DNA from: Litorilituus lipolyticus
GTDB lineage: Bacteria; Pseudomonadota; Gammaproteobacteria; Enterobacterales; Alteromonadaceae
Length of the DNA stretch: 64,000 nt
Assembly (NCBI RefSeq): GCF_006439335.1
Contig: NZ_SAWY01000038.1
Coordinates: 1 to 64,000 of the forward strand
Direction of reading: 5' to 3'
Of the stretch, positions 8,876-18,365 are shown piece by piece. The position numbers and the translations under genes are program-made. The notes under the pieces were generated by a model that was given only the letters and a program-made list of their open reading frames with translations, was not told the origin of the DNA and searched no databases. Position 1 is the first letter of the stretch; each line of letters opens with the position of its first letter.

Positions 8876-9163
8876 ATGGATAGCAAAATGATCAAGCTTC
8901 CCAGTGAGTTAACCATCGCTCAGGTTGACTCTTACCAGACGCAAGTCATTTCACACATTGATGAAAATACAGTTATTAATATCGATGATAGTGAACTGAC
9001 TCGAATTGATACTATTGGTGTGCAATTCATCCTCGCTGTAGTGACCTATATTATTGCTCAAGGCAAAGAAATTAAGTGGCAATCTACATCCATAATCTTA
9101 CGTGAAAGCATTAATCAACTCGGTATTAAAGATGCCATCTTATTGCAATATTTTTCGGATTAA
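8876..9163 (+). CDS. STAS-domain protein at the head of the chemosensory cluster
   Basis: 95 residues forming a single STAS domain of the anti-sigma-antagonist/MlaB type. The segment VINIDDSELTRIDTIGVQFILAVV matches the beta-strand then Asp-x-x-(S/T)-x-G core, with Thr in the position of the usual phosphorylatable Ser. No clear ribosome site precedes the ATG at 8876. The internal ATG at 8888 is an alternative start. STAS genes commonly open F7-type che operons just before cheY. The partner is unknown; the HATPase domain of the REC-PP2C-HATPase protein at 19909 is a candidate. Confidence 0.75.
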   Translation: MDSKMIKLPSELTIAQVDSYQTQVISHIDENTVINIDDSELTRIDTIGVQFILAVVTYIIAQGKEIKWQSTSIILRESINQLGIKDAILLQYFSD

Positions 9164-9223
9164 TTTGAAATTACTTTATAAACAAACAAATAGAATTACT
9201 GATATTTTTATGAGGAAGTACAC

Positions 9224-9586
9224 ATGACAAAAGTGTTAGTTGTTGATGACTCCAACTCTATTAGAGACATGGTGAGTTTTACACTTAAGAGTGCAGGTTA
9301 TCAAACGGTTGAAGCAAAAGATGGTCAAGAGGGGCTATCAAAAGCTCAAGGAGACAGCTTTGATCTAGTTATTTCTGATGTCAATATGCCAAATATGGAT
9401 GGAATTGCACTTTGTACTGAATTAAGAAAGCTTGCGAATTTTAAATTCACGCCTATTTTAATGCTAACTACAGAAAGCTCAACCGACATGAAAATGCGCG
9501 GCAAAGCAGCAGGTGCTACAGGCTGGTTAGTGAAACCTTTTAATCCAGAAAAGCTTTTAGCAACTATAAAACGTGTAGTGCGTTAA
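9224..9586 (+). CDS. cheY: CheY-like single-domain response regulator
   Basis: 120 residues, a lone receiver domain. The acidic pocket is VDDSNS (D8, D9), the phosphoacceptor is D52 in VISDVNMPNMDG, the Thr is in MLTTESS and the Lys is in WLVKPF. A good AGGA ribosome site lies before the ATG. It precedes cheA by 18 bases. In F7 systems such as Pseudomonas Che2 the first gene is this cheY, whose target is not the flagellar motor with certainty. No CheZ is encoded nearby. Confidence 0.92.
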   Translation: MTKVLVVDDSNSIRDMVSFTLKSAGYQTVEAKDGQEGLSKAQGDSFDLVISDVNMPNMDGIALCTELRKLANFKFTPILMLTTESSTDMKMRGKAAGATGWLVKPFNPEKLLATIKRVVR

Positions 9587-9604
9587 ATGTACTAGGTACT
9601 CTTT

Positions 9605-11716
9605 ATGACGGTTGATTTATCACAATTTATTCCTAGCTTTTTAGAAGAGAGCTTTGAAGGCCTTGAATTAATGGAATCAGGGTTGTTAAATCTTCAAGAG
9701 GGAGATAGTGAATTGATTCATTCTATCTTTCGAGCTGCTCATTCAATTAAAGGGGGAGCAGGTACATTTGGTTTTGAGAATGTAACTGACTTTACTCATT
9801 TAGTTGAAACTTTATTGGATGAAATGCGTGATGGTCGGCGTGAAATTACCAGCGAAGATACAGAGATATTACTTGAATCTGTGGATTGTATTCGTCTTCT
9901 GATTGAGGCGGCAAGAGATGGTGAAGAGTACGATAATGAAAAGATTGAACAAACTTCTAAAAGACTCACCGCCACCCTTGATGGTAAAAATCATTCGAAA
10001 GAGGCATGTGACAATACAGAGGAAGTTGTAAAATCACCTAATGATCTAGAGTATTTAATTCATTTCGTACCTGAACTAAGTTTAGCAAAAACGGGTAATG
10101 ATCCCATTTTTTTATTTACAGCATTAGCTGAGCTTGGCGTATTAACAATTGAAGCTGATTCATCAAGCTTGCCTGCTTTAAATGACATTGATCCTCTTGA
10201 GCTTTATTTAAGTTGGCAATTGAAATTAATTAGTTCTGCAAGCATCGACGACATTAAGGAGATTTTTGAATGGGTTGAGGATGAGTGCGAACTTGATATC
10301 ATTATAGTAGACGCGGATAACTTAGCCTCTAGTTCAACTGTTCAAGATTTGGAACAATCTTCAAATGAGCAAGTCAAAGAAGTAAAAGAAACACAAGGAG
10401 TTGAAGTTTCCTCTAACTCGGAAACGTCTAACCAATCTGAAGTAACTAAAGAAAGTAATGCTGGGATTAAACCTAAAGCCAAATCAGATGTGGGTTCGAT
10501 AAGAGTTGGTGTTGATAAAGTAGATAGCTTAATTAATTTAGTTGGTGAACTTGTGATAACACAGTCAATGTTATCAGAGTTAGGTAGCGATTTTGATATG
10601 TCTAAGGTTGATCGTTTAACAAATGGCCTTGAACAATTATTACAAAACACCAAAGAGCTACAAGAAAGTGTCATGCGCATACGTATGTTACCCATAAGTT
10701 TCGCCTTTAACCGCTTTCCTCGTTTAGTTCATGATTTAGCCAATAAAACGGGTAAAGACATGGAGCTCGTTATTAAAGGAGAGCAAACAGAGCTCGACAA
10801 AACGGTGATGGAACAAATTGGCGATCCACTTGTTCACTTAATACGAAATGCTGTAGATCACGGTATCGAATCTAGTGAAGTTAGACTTGCAAATGGAAAG
10901 CCAAAACAAGGAGTAATCTCACTAGATGCTTATCATCAAGGCGGTAATATCGTTATTGAAATCTCTGATGATGGTGGTGGAATTGATCGAGAAAATGTTT
11001 TTTCAAAGGCTGTAGAAAAAGGCTTAGTTGATGCTAATGCAACACTCACTGATAGCCAAGTCTTTGATTTATTATTTGAGCCCGGATTTTCTACAGCAGC
11101 AGAAGTCACCGATATTTCTGGCCGTGGTGTCGGTATGGATGTAGTAAAACGTAATATTCAAGCCCTCGGTGGTAGAATTCAGGTCGACTCTACTCCAGGT
11201 GAAGGTAGTACCTTTAAAGTGAATCTCCCCTTAACACTAGCGATTCTTGATGGTCAGCTAGTTAAAGTCGGCACCGAAACATATATCATTCCGCTTATCT
11301 CAATAGTCGAATCATTACAAATAGAAAAAGAGTATTTAAATCGTGTGTCTGGCGACATGGACTTATACAGACTTAGAGATGACAATGTCCCTATTTTGCC
11401 TATATATCAACTATTTAATATAAATTCTCAATGTACTGATTTAGATAACGCGTTACTTGTCGTGGTTGAATCTGACGGGCAAAAAGTCGGATTAATGGTT
11501 GATGATTTACTTGCACAGCAACAAGTTGTCATAAAGAGCTTAAAAGATAACTATCAGCAAGTATTAGGCATTTCTGGTGCAACTATTTTAGGAGATGGCT
11601 CAGTAGCGATGATTTTAGATATTCCAGGCATGATCCAAATGGCTCTTGAAAAAGCACAGAGAATACAACTTAAGAAATACCCGAATCATACAGATAAAGT
11701 AGGAGAGTATATTTAA
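9605..11716 (+). CDS. cheA: Chemotaxis histidine kinase CheA
   Basis: 703 residues with the full CheA layout. The P1/Hpt domain has the phosphorylated His46 in FRAAHSIKGGAGTFGF. A variable linker with a Ser/Glu-rich stretch runs to about residue 290. P3 dimerisation follows (VDKVDSLINLVGELVITQSML), then the P4 ATPase with N box HLIRNAVDHGIE, G1 DDGGGID and G2 SGRGVGMDVVKR, and the P5 CheW-like domain at the C-terminus. The linker is long and of unusual composition between P1 and P3, where a P2 domain would lie. The stop codon overlaps the cheW start by one base. Confidence 0.95.
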   Translation: MTVDLSQFIPSFLEESFEGLELMESGLLNLQEGDSELIHSIFRAAHSIKGGAGTFGFENVTDFTHLVETLLDEMRDGRREITSEDTEILLESVDCIRLLIEAARDGEEYDNEKIEQTSKRLTATLDGKNHSKEACDNTEEVVKSPNDLEYLIHFVPELSLAKTGNDPIFLFTALAELGVLTIEADSSSLPALNDIDPLELYLSWQLKLISSASIDDIKEIFEWVEDECELDIIIVDADNLASSSTVQDLEQSSNEQVKEVKETQGVEVSSNSETSNQSEVTKESNAGIKPKAKSDVGSIRVGVDKVDSLINLVGELVITQSMLSELGSDFDMSKVDRLTNGLEQLLQNTKELQESVMRIRMLPISFAFNRFPRLVHDLANKTGKDMELVIKGEQTELDKTVMEQIGDPLVHLIRNAVDHGIESSEVRLANGKPKQGVISLDAYHQGGNIVIEISDDGGGIDRENVFSKAVEKGLVDANATLTDSQVFDLLFEPGFSTAAEVTDISGRGVGMDVVKRNIQALGGRIQVDSTPGEGSTFKVNLPLTLAILDGQLVKVGTETYIIPLISIVESLQIEKEYLNRVSGDMDLYRLRDDNVPILPIYQLFNINSQCTDLDNALLVVVESDGQKVGLMVDDLLAQQQVVIKSLKDNYQQVLGISGATILGDGSVAMILDIPGMIQMALEKAQRIQLKKYPNHTDKVGEYI

Positions 11717-12243
11717 TGAATATACAAGCTATGGCGAATGAAATACCTTCAGAAGGTGAGCACTCCATAGAAGGCATAGACTTTATTACTAGTGGTGATC
11801 AATATCTAACTTTTACCTTATCTCACGAGCAATACGCGGTAGATATATTATGTGTCGAGGAAATAAGAAGCTGGGAACGACCAACAATTATTCCTAATTC
11901 ACCTACTTATATACAGGGTGTAATTAATATGCGTGGAGTAATTGTGCCGATAATCGATTTGAGATTAAAGTTTTCAATAGGTGAAGCATCGTATACAGAA
12001 ACAACTGTCGTAATTGTTTTAACTTACCAAGATGATGTTGCTTCTAGAACGATGGGCTTTGTTGTTGATGCGGTTTCCGATGTATTAAATGTGGAATCTG
12101 AAGAAATTAAGCCTGCGCCTCAGTTTGGCGGATGTGTTCCTCCACAATATATTGAAGGCCTAATTAATGCCGAAGCAAATGTAGTTACATTATTAAATGT
12201 TGCTAACTTACAGTTGTTAGAAAAAGACGACAACCATGCGTAA
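11716..12243 (+). CDS. cheW: CheW coupling protein (first copy)
   Basis: 175 residues. After a ~30-residue leader, a single CheW domain shows the typical YLTFTLSHEQYAVDILCVEEIR opening, the PNSPTYIQGVINMRGVIVPIIDLR core and the closing VDAVSDVLNV strand. CheW bridges CheA and receptors in the signalling array. Its start overlaps the end of cheA (TAATG), which indicates translational coupling. A second, related CheW follows 16 bases later, so the array may use two couplers. Confidence 0.93.
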   Translation: MNIQAMANEIPSEGEHSIEGIDFITSGDQYLTFTLSHEQYAVDILCVEEIRSWERPTIIPNSPTYIQGVINMRGVIVPIIDLRLKFSIGEASYTETTVVIVLTYQDDVASRTMGFVVDAVSDVLNVESEEIKPAPQFGGCVPPQYIEGLINAEANVVTLLNVANLQLLEKDDNHA

Positions 12244-12259
12244 ATTATTATGTTAAGTA

Positions 12260-12790
12260 ATGGAAAACACCATGATAGATAGTGAAAAAGAGTATTTAAC
12301 ATTTATGCTTCAAGGTGAAGAATATGGGGTTGATATTCTTTGCGTACAGGAAATAAGAGTTTGGAGTTCGGTAACAGAGTTACCCAATAAACCTGAGTAT
12401 CTAAAAGGTGTTATTAACCTTCGTGGGGTAATAATTCCAATAATTGACCTGAGACTAAGGTTTGGCCATCAAGCTTTAGAATATGACGAACAGACAGTTA
12501 CGATAATTTTGCGCCAAAAAAATCAGCATAGAACTATGGTTGTTGGCTTAGTTGTTGATGCCGTATCAGAAGTTTATAAATTTACTCCGCAATCTATCAG
12601 ACCCGCTCCAGCATTTGGTAGCCACATTGATAGCTGTTTTTTAAAAGGTTTAGCAAGTGTCGATGAAAAGTTAATTATTTTATTAGATAGCAATACTCTG
12701 TTAAATGAAGATGACCTTTATTGTATCGAACATGTAACTGATGAAGAAAATTCTGATGAACTAGCTGAACAAGAGAGCGGTACAGCATAG
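12260..12790 (+). CDS. cheW: CheW coupling protein (second copy)
   Basis: 176 residues, a paralogue of the preceding CheW with the same YLTFMLQGEEYGVDILCVQEIR and PNKPEYLKGVINLRGVIIPIIDLR motifs, but with a shorter N-terminus and an acidic C-terminal tail of ~25 residues. The tandem pair probably arose by duplication. ATGs occur at 12260 and 12272; the sequence MIDSEKEYLTF makes 12272 a possible true start. It directly precedes the receptor gene. Confidence 0.92.
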   Translation: MENTMIDSEKEYLTFMLQGEEYGVDILCVQEIRVWSSVTELPNKPEYLKGVINLRGVIIPIIDLRLRFGHQALEYDEQTVTIILRQKNQHRTMVVGLVVDAVSEVYKFTPQSIRPAPAFGSHIDSCFLKGLASVDEKLIILLDSNTLLNEDDLYCIEHVTDEENSDELAEQESGTA

Positions 12791-12847
12791 TAAATTAATA
12801 AAATAGTAGTGATTTACAAAGTATAAAATAAAACAGGAAAATTATTT

Positions 12848-15643
12848 ATGACTCCAAAGCAAATTAGTTTAGTGCAGGAAAGTTGGCTAAAAGTACTACC
12901 AATAGCGCCAAAAGCTGCGGAAATATTTTATCAAACATTATTCGAAATGGATCCTGCACTGACTTCTCTATTTCCTGAGGATTTAACGGAGCAAGGTAAG
13001 AAGCTTATGGCAATGCTCGATACTGCTGTTAAATTGTTAAATGATCCTGAAAAATTAATTCCAGCAGTTGAAAAGCTAGGTGTTAAACACCTTGAATACG
13101 GCACAAAAGAAGAGCACTACGCTACTGTAGGCGCTGCGTTAATAAAAACCTTAACAATTGGGTTAGGAGATGATTTTACCCCATCTGTTAAACGTGCATG
13201 GACTGCTGTATATAAAACTTTGTCTACCACTATGATTTCAGCAGCTAATAATGCTGCTAACCAAAACTCACAAGCAAATACTGGTAACCTAAAAGGTGCA
13301 ATGATGAACAAGAAAACTAAGGATGGAAATGATTTAGCTGTACGTTTACAAGGTGCTTTAGAGCAATCAATGACGGCATTCATGATGATAGATAGGGGTT
13401 TTACTATTACCTATTTTAATCAAGCTACACTTGATTTACTTAAAAAGCACGAAGCAACTTTCCAGAAAAAGTGGCCGGGTTTTAAAGCAGATGCTGACGC
13501 AATGATGGGGATAAATATTGATATGTTTCATCAACACCCAGAGCATCAACGAAAATTGTTAGCTGATCCATCGAACCTACCTTTTACTACAGATATTCAA
13601 ATTTTGCATTTGGTTATAGAACTAAATGTTACTGCGATAATGGATTCAGATGGTGAGTATATTGGTAATTCACTTGAGTGGTCAGATGTTACTGAAACTA
13701 GAGCAAAAGAAAATCAAGCGGTTCAGCTTCAAGGTGCTATAGACCAGTCAGGAACTGCATGTATGATGATTGATAGGGATTTCAATATTACTTATGCAAA
13801 TGCATCGACACTTATTCTTTTAAAAGAACATGAAGAAACATTGGCTGACAATTGGCCAGGTTTCAAAGCAGATGAAGAATCATTAATCGGCACTAATATA
13901 GATATATTCCATAAAAAACCTGAACATCAACGCAAACTTTTAGCGGATCCGAATAACCTGCCATATCAAACAGATATTCAAATTAGCCATTTAACTTTTA
14001 ACTTAAAAGTTACTGCAATTTATGATTCAAATGAAAACTATATAGGTAATTCATTAGAATGGTCTGATGTAACAGAGATAAGAGCTAAATCAATTGAAGT
14101 AGGTCGTTTGACGTCTGCCGTAGAGGGGATGACGACTAACCTTATGATGGCGGATACTAAAGGAAATATTGTGTATGCAAATCCAGCAGTATTGACAATG
14201 TTACGCCGCAGAGAAGAGCAATTACGAACCGCTTTGCCTTCGTTTAGTGTAGATAAGGTTGTTGGTACTAATTTTGATTCATTTCATAAAAACCCAGCGC
14301 ACCAACAGAACTTATTAGGGAATCCTGATAATTTACCCTATACCGCAGAAATTAGTGTAGTGGGCTTAACCTTCCAATTGATAGCTATAGCTTTAAGAGA
14401 TGATCAAGGAAACCATGTAGGTAATGCTGTGCAATGGCTTGATCTTACTGAGGAGAAAGATGCCCAAGGACAAATTGAAAACCTAATTACGGATGCAATT
14501 TCAGGCACATTAGATAGCCGAATCGATACTAGTAATTATGAAGGTTTCATGAAAGTGCTTGGTTCCAATATTAATAACTTAATGGATGCCATAGTTGAGC
14601 CTATTACCGACGCTATCAATATTGCTCAATCACTTGCCGATGGTGATTTAACACAATCAATGAGTAACGATTATGGTGGTGAATTTTTAGCGCTTTCGAA
14701 TGCAATGAACGGTTCAATTAAAAACCTGACGAGTATGGTCGATGAGATTCGAAATGCATCCACTAATGTCTTTGATTCAGCGAGAGAAATTGCTGAAGGT
14801 AATAATGAGTTAAGCCATAGAACAGAATCGCAAGCCTCAAGTCTAGAAGAAACCGCTTCTGCGATGGAAGAGTTAACCAGTACAGTTCAACAAAATGCAG
14901 AGAACACTACAGAAGCGAGTAAATTGTCTAATTCTGTTATGGATAAAGCGAGCAATGGTGGCTCTGTCGTACGAAGTGCCATTACTGCAATGAGTGATAT
15001 CAACAAATCAAGTAAAAAGATTGCAGATATTATCAGTGTCATTGATGAAATCGCATTTCAAACTAATTTACTTGCATTAAATGCTGCCGTTGAAGCCGCA
15101 AGAGCAGGTGAGCAGGGGCGTGGTTTTGCCGTCGTAGCCGCAGAAGTAAGAAATCTAGCGCAGCGCTCAGCAGGTGCAGCGAAAGAAATCAAAGGCTTAA
15201 TTAATGATAGTGTTGAGGCTGTCGGTCAAGGAACGAAGCTTGTTGATGAAACAGGTCAAACATTTGGTGAACTGGTCACGGCAATTGAAGAAGTGAGTAA
15301 AATGATTTCAGATATTGATAGTGCAGGCAAGGAGCAATCAGCCGGTATTAGTGAAGTTAGCGCTGCAGTAAGTCAAATGGATGAAATGACCCAACAAAAC
15401 GCAGCATTAGTTGAAGAAGCTGCAGCATCAAGTAAATCTATGGAAGAACAATCTCAAGCACTACTTGAACAAGTTGCTTTCTTTAATAATGGAGAAGAAG
15501 AGCTAGAACAGCCAATTCGTTCTCCAAGAAAACGCGAAAAGGCAAGAGCGAGTAAATTTAGTCCTGCGGTTCCTTCTCTAAGTAATCGCCCTAAAAGCAA
15601 TAGGCCTGCAACACCTGTAGACCAAGAGTGGGAAGAGTTTTAG
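12848..15643 (+). CDS. Globin-PAS-PAS-PAS-HAMP-MCP cytoplasmic receptor (Aer2-like)
   Basis: 931 residues with no membrane helix. Residues 1-135 form a bacterial globin of the Vitreoscilla/flavohaemoglobin type: CD1 Phe42 in SLF, E7 Gln49 and proximal F8 His81 in VKHLEYG line up with VHb. Three PAS domains follow (about 165-285, 292-411, 420-535). Each has an FH..P.HQ motif and a Trp exactly 50 residues later (H228/W278, H355/W405, H480/W530), like the haem His and Trp of Pseudomonas Aer2. HAMP-like helices (about 545-630) and a full MCP hairpin ([28 protein letters not shown]) come next. The last residues EWEEF match the CheR-tethering pentapeptide type (GWEEF in Aer2). It probably senses O2 or NO; ligand and haem load are inferred. 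Confidence 0.88.
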   Translation: MTPKQISLVQESWLKVLPIAPKAAEIFYQTLFEMDPALTSLFPEDLTEQGKKLMAMLDTAVKLLNDPEKLIPAVEKLGVKHLEYGTKEEHYATVGAALIKTLTIGLGDDFTPSVKRAWTAVYKTLSTTMISAANNAANQNSQANTGNLKGAMMNKKTKDGNDLAVRLQGALEQSMTAFMMIDRGFTITYFNQATLDLLKKHEATFQKKWPGFKADADAMMGINIDMFHQHPEHQRKLLADPSNLPFTTDIQILHLVIELNVTAIMDSDGEYIGNSLEWSDVTETRAKENQAVQLQGAIDQSGTACMMIDRDFNITYANASTLILLKEHEETLADNWPGFKADEESLIGTNIDIFHKKPEHQRKLLADPNNLPYQTDIQISHLTFNLKVTAIYDSNENYIGNSLEWSDVTEIRAKSIEVGRLTSAVEGMTTNLMMADTKGNIVYANPAVLTMLRRREEQLRTALPSFSVDKVVGTNFDSFHKNPAHQQNLLGNPDNLPYTAEISVVGLTFQLIAIALRDDQGNHVGNAVQWLDLTEEKDAQGQIENLITDAISGTLDSRIDTSNYEGFMKVLGSNINNLMDAIVEPITDAINIAQSLADGDLTQSMSNDYGGEFLALSNAMNGSIKNLTSMVDEIRNASTNVFDSAREIAEGNNELSHRTESQASSLEETASAMEELTSTVQQNAENTTEASKLSNSVMDKASNGGSVVRSAITAMSDINKSSKKIADIISVIDEIAFQTNLLALNAAVEAARAGEQGRGFAVVAAEVRNLAQRSAGAAKEIKGLINDSVEAVGQGTKLVDETGQTFGELVTAIEEVSKMISDIDSAGKEQSAGISEVSAAVSQMDEMTQQNAALVEEAAASSKSMEEQSQALLEQVAFFNNGEEELEQPIRSPRKREKARASKFSPAVPSLSNRPKSNRPATPVDQEWEEF

Positions 15644-15648
15644 TCTAA

Positions 15649-16536
15649 ATGATGACCGTATCGACTCATGATAAAACGTTGCAAGTCGACAGAAGCAATA
15701 GAGCTAAATTAACCGATAAAGAATTTAGCTTTATTTGTCAATTTGTATATCAAAGCACAGGAATTGTATTAAACGACAATAAACGTGAAATGGTCTATCG
15801 AAGGCTTACAAGAATTATAAGAGAAAGAAAACTTGCTTCTTTCTCACAATATTGTCAGATGCTTAAGGAACACCCTGAACGAGAGAAAGATTTTTTTATT
15901 AATGCTATCACAACCAATTTGACAAGTTTTTTTAGAGAGCAGCATCATTTTGATTACTTAAAAACAACAGAGTTTCCTACATTGTTGCAAAGGAAAAAGA
16001 AACTTGCCAATGGCAAGAAACGTCTAAGAATATGGTCTTCTGCTAGCTCTACAGGTGAAGAGCCTTATAGTATAGCCATGACATTACTTGAAGTCTTAAA
16101 AGCAGAATTGTCTGAATGGGATGCAAAAATTTTAGCAACAGATATTGATAGTAATGTGCTAAATAAAGGAAAAAATGGCATTTACGACAATAATAAAATT
16201 GAGGCTATTCCACAAAGCTACCTTGATAAATACTTTTATCAAGGTAAAGGTGAAAATAGAGACAATGTAAAAGTTGCTAAAGAGTTGCAGCAACTAATTA
16301 CTTTTAAAAGGCTAAATTTACTTCATGATTGGCCGATGAAGGGGCCATTTGATGTGATTTTTTGCCGTAATGTCATTATTTATTTTGACAAGGAAACTCA
16401 GCAAGATTTGTTTGCACGTTATTATGAGTTATTAGCGCCCGGTGGATTATTTATTCTAGGCCATAGTGAGAATTTAGGTAGTTTCCAAAAGTATTTTGAA
16501 AATAGTGGTAGAACAATGTTTAGAAAACCTTATTAG
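15649..16536 (+). CDS. cheR: Chemoreceptor methyltransferase CheR
   Basis: 295 residues. A helical N-terminal domain (FICQFVYQSTGIVLNDNKREMVYRRL) precedes the SAM-binding domain with RIWSSASSTGEEPYSIAM and FDVIFCRNVIIYFD. It methylates glutamates on the receptor's signalling domain using S-adenosylmethionine. It begins only 5 bases after the receptor stop; ATGs at 15649 and 15652 are both possible. The neighbouring receptor's EWEEF tail is the likely docking site for this CheR, as shown for the Aer2-CheR2 pair of Pseudomonas. Confidence 0.94.
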   Translation: MMTVSTHDKTLQVDRSNRAKLTDKEFSFICQFVYQSTGIVLNDNKREMVYRRLTRIIRERKLASFSQYCQMLKEHPEREKDFFINAITTNLTSFFREQHHFDYLKTTEFPTLLQRKKKLANGKKRLRIWSSASSTGEEPYSIAMTLLEVLKAELSEWDAKILATDIDSNVLNKGKNGIYDNNKIEAIPQSYLDKYFYQGKGENRDNVKVAKELQQLITFKRLNLLHDWPMKGPFDVIFCRNVIIYFDKETQQDLFARYYELLAPGGLFILGHSENLGSFQKYFENSGRTMFRKPY

Positions 16537-16559
16537 TTTTTATTAGTTTAGAGGTTTAT

Positions 16560-17219
16560 GTGCGTCGAAGTGATCATCCTGAAGTAGAATTATGTAGGCA
16601 ATCTTGTTTACCTGAATTTAGCAATATAAATCATTATTGGGACAAACAAAGAGATATGGTTGTTGCAAAAATATTGCCTGGAGAGTTTTATTTTACTACA
16701 GGTCATATAGCCATATCGACGACATTGGGCTCATGTATTTCTGCATGTATCTGGGATAGTAAAACATTCATCGGTGGAATGAACCATTTTATGTTACCGA
16801 TCACCAATAAAGAAGCTCATGAAGTTAACTGGGGTAAGCGGGAGAAAATGAGTGACGCTACACGTTATGGTAACTTTGCCATGGAGCACCTTATAAATAC
16901 CATCTTAAAATCTGGTGGTAGACGGGCTAATTTACGAGCTAAGTTATTTGGCGGGGCAAAAGTGTTAAACAAAATGACTGATGTAGGTCAGAGGAATATT
17001 GACTTTGCTATACATTATTTAAAGCAAGAAAATATACCCGTTGAAAGTCAGGATATTGGTGATATTTTTCCTAGAAAAATTATTTTTGAGCCAAGTAGTG
17101 GGCGAGCGTTTGTTAAAAGACTCGATAACCTACATAACGATACCATCACTAGACGCGAATATGATTATCGTAGTCAAATTGAACAAGATCCTGTTGATGG
17201 TGATGTTGAACTTTTTTAG
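16560..17219 (+). CDS. cheD: Chemoreceptor glutamine deamidase CheD
   Basis: 219 residues from a GTG at 16560 preceded by GAGG. The catalytic triad region is visible: Cys in TTLGSCISACIWD, His in GGMNHFMLP and Thr in SDATRYGNFAME. CheD deamidates receptor glutamines. It sits between cheR and cheB, as in F7 clusters. The C-terminus is an acidic tail ending GDVELF. That tail closely resembles the ends of the second receptor (GDIDLF) and the response regulator at 21690 (DEDELF), so it may be a shared docking peptide. Confidence 0.92.
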   Translation: MRRSDHPEVELCRQSCLPEFSNINHYWDKQRDMVVAKILPGEFYFTTGHIAISTTLGSCISACIWDSKTFIGGMNHFMLPITNKEAHEVNWGKREKMSDATRYGNFAMEHLINTILKSGGRRANLRAKLFGGAKVLNKMTDVGQRNIDFAIHYLKQENIPVESQDIGDIFPRKIIFEPSSGRAFVKRLDNLHNDTITRREYDYRSQIEQDPVDGDVELF

Positions 17220-17270
17220 TTAATGAAACAGTACCTTGACAGCAGTAAAGGTATATAAGGGCAATGTTAT

Positions 17271-18365
17271 ATGGAGTTGATAAAAGTCTTAGTAGTTGAT
17301 GACTCAGCCGTTATTAGGAGTATTGTTAAAGAGTCCTTAAGTCAAACTGCCGGCATTGAGGTGGTTGGTGAGGCAGAGGACCCATTCGTTGCACGAGATC
17401 TCATTAAACAGCTTAACCCCGATGTATTAACACTAGATGTTGAAATGCCTAAAATGGATGGCATAACATTTTTGAAAAATTTAATGCGTCTTAGGCCGAT
17501 GCCTGTTGTTATGCTGTCAACACTGACTACTAAAGGTGCTGATATAACTTTACAAGCTTTAGAACTAGGTGCTGTAGACTTTATTGCTAAACCCAGTGTT
17601 CAAGAATTATTAGCTACTCAAGCTAGCTTTCAAGATGTTTTGGTTGAAAAAATTCAAGAAGCTTTTAGCGTTGATCAACGAAATTTTAAGCTAGTTGACC
17701 TCGTTGCAAAAAATAAAAATGATCCAACATTATCTACAAGTTCATTTAAAGGAATTAAGCGAGCCAATCATCTTATTGCGATAGGTGCCTCTACTGGAGG
17801 TACTGACGCAATTAAGAGAGTTTTGACACAACTTCCAAAAAACAGTCCGCCAATTGTTATAGCCCAGCATATACCTAAAGCTTTTAGTTTACGTTTCGCC
17901 GAACGTCTCAATAACAATTGCTCCTTAGAGGTTAAAGAGGCGAATCATGGTCAAAAAATCAAAGAAGGTCATGTATATATTGCACCAGGAGATAAACATC
18001 TTGAGATTGTCAGTAAAAATGGCGCTTTATTTACTACTTTAACAGATGGACCTGAAGTAAATCGACATAAACCCTCCGTGGATGTTCTATTCGATTCATT
18101 GATTAATTTTGCAGATAATGTACAGGCGGTTTTATTAACTGGGATGGGGCAAGATGGTGCGCAAAGTATGCTTAGATTAAAAGAGCATGGTGCAAACACT
18201 ATTATACAAGATAAGTACAGCAGCTTAATTTGGGGAATGCCAGGTAGGGCATTTGATTTAAGAGCACATACTGTTGAAGCTCCGCTAGACATGATTCCTA
18301 ATATTCTTTTGAATTATGCACAATTATCAAAAAGTGAGATGAAGGAGAAGTTAAATGAGCATTAA
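17271..18365 (+). CDS. cheB: Chemotaxis methylesterase/deamidase CheB
   Basis: 364 residues. The receiver domain has its phosphoacceptor at D56 ([12 protein letters not shown]). A linker of ~50 residues leads to the CheB_methylest domain, with Ser in [10 protein letters not shown], His in [12 protein letters not shown] and Asp in LTGMGQDGA. It removes methyl groups from the receptor when phosphorylated by CheA. Its end overlaps the start of the second receptor gene by 11 bases. There is no WEEF-like tail on this protein. Confidence 0.94.
   Translation: MELIKVLVVDDSAVIRSIVKESLSQTAGIEVVGEAEDPFVARDLIKQLNPDVLTLDVEMPKMDGITFLKNLMRLRPMPVVMLSTLTTKGADITLQALELGAVDFIAKPSVQELLATQASFQDVLVEKIQEAFSVDQRNFKLVDLVAKNKNDPTLSTSSFKGIKRANHLIAIGASTGGTDAIKRVLTQLPKNSPPIVIAQHIPKAFSLRFAERLNNNCSLEVKEANHGQKIKEGHVYIAPGDKHLEIVSKNGALFTTLTDGPEVNRHKPSVDVLFDSLINFADNVQAVLLTGMGQDGAQSMLRLKEHGANTIIQDKYSSLIWGMPGRAFDLRAHTVEAPLDMIPNILLNYAQLSKSEMKEKLNEH

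Noticed and set aside
10342..10695. Long open frame antisense to cheA
   Set aside because: It lies wholly opposite a well-supported gene, is Ser/Leu/Asn-rich as expected for a shadow of this codon use, and has no family pattern.
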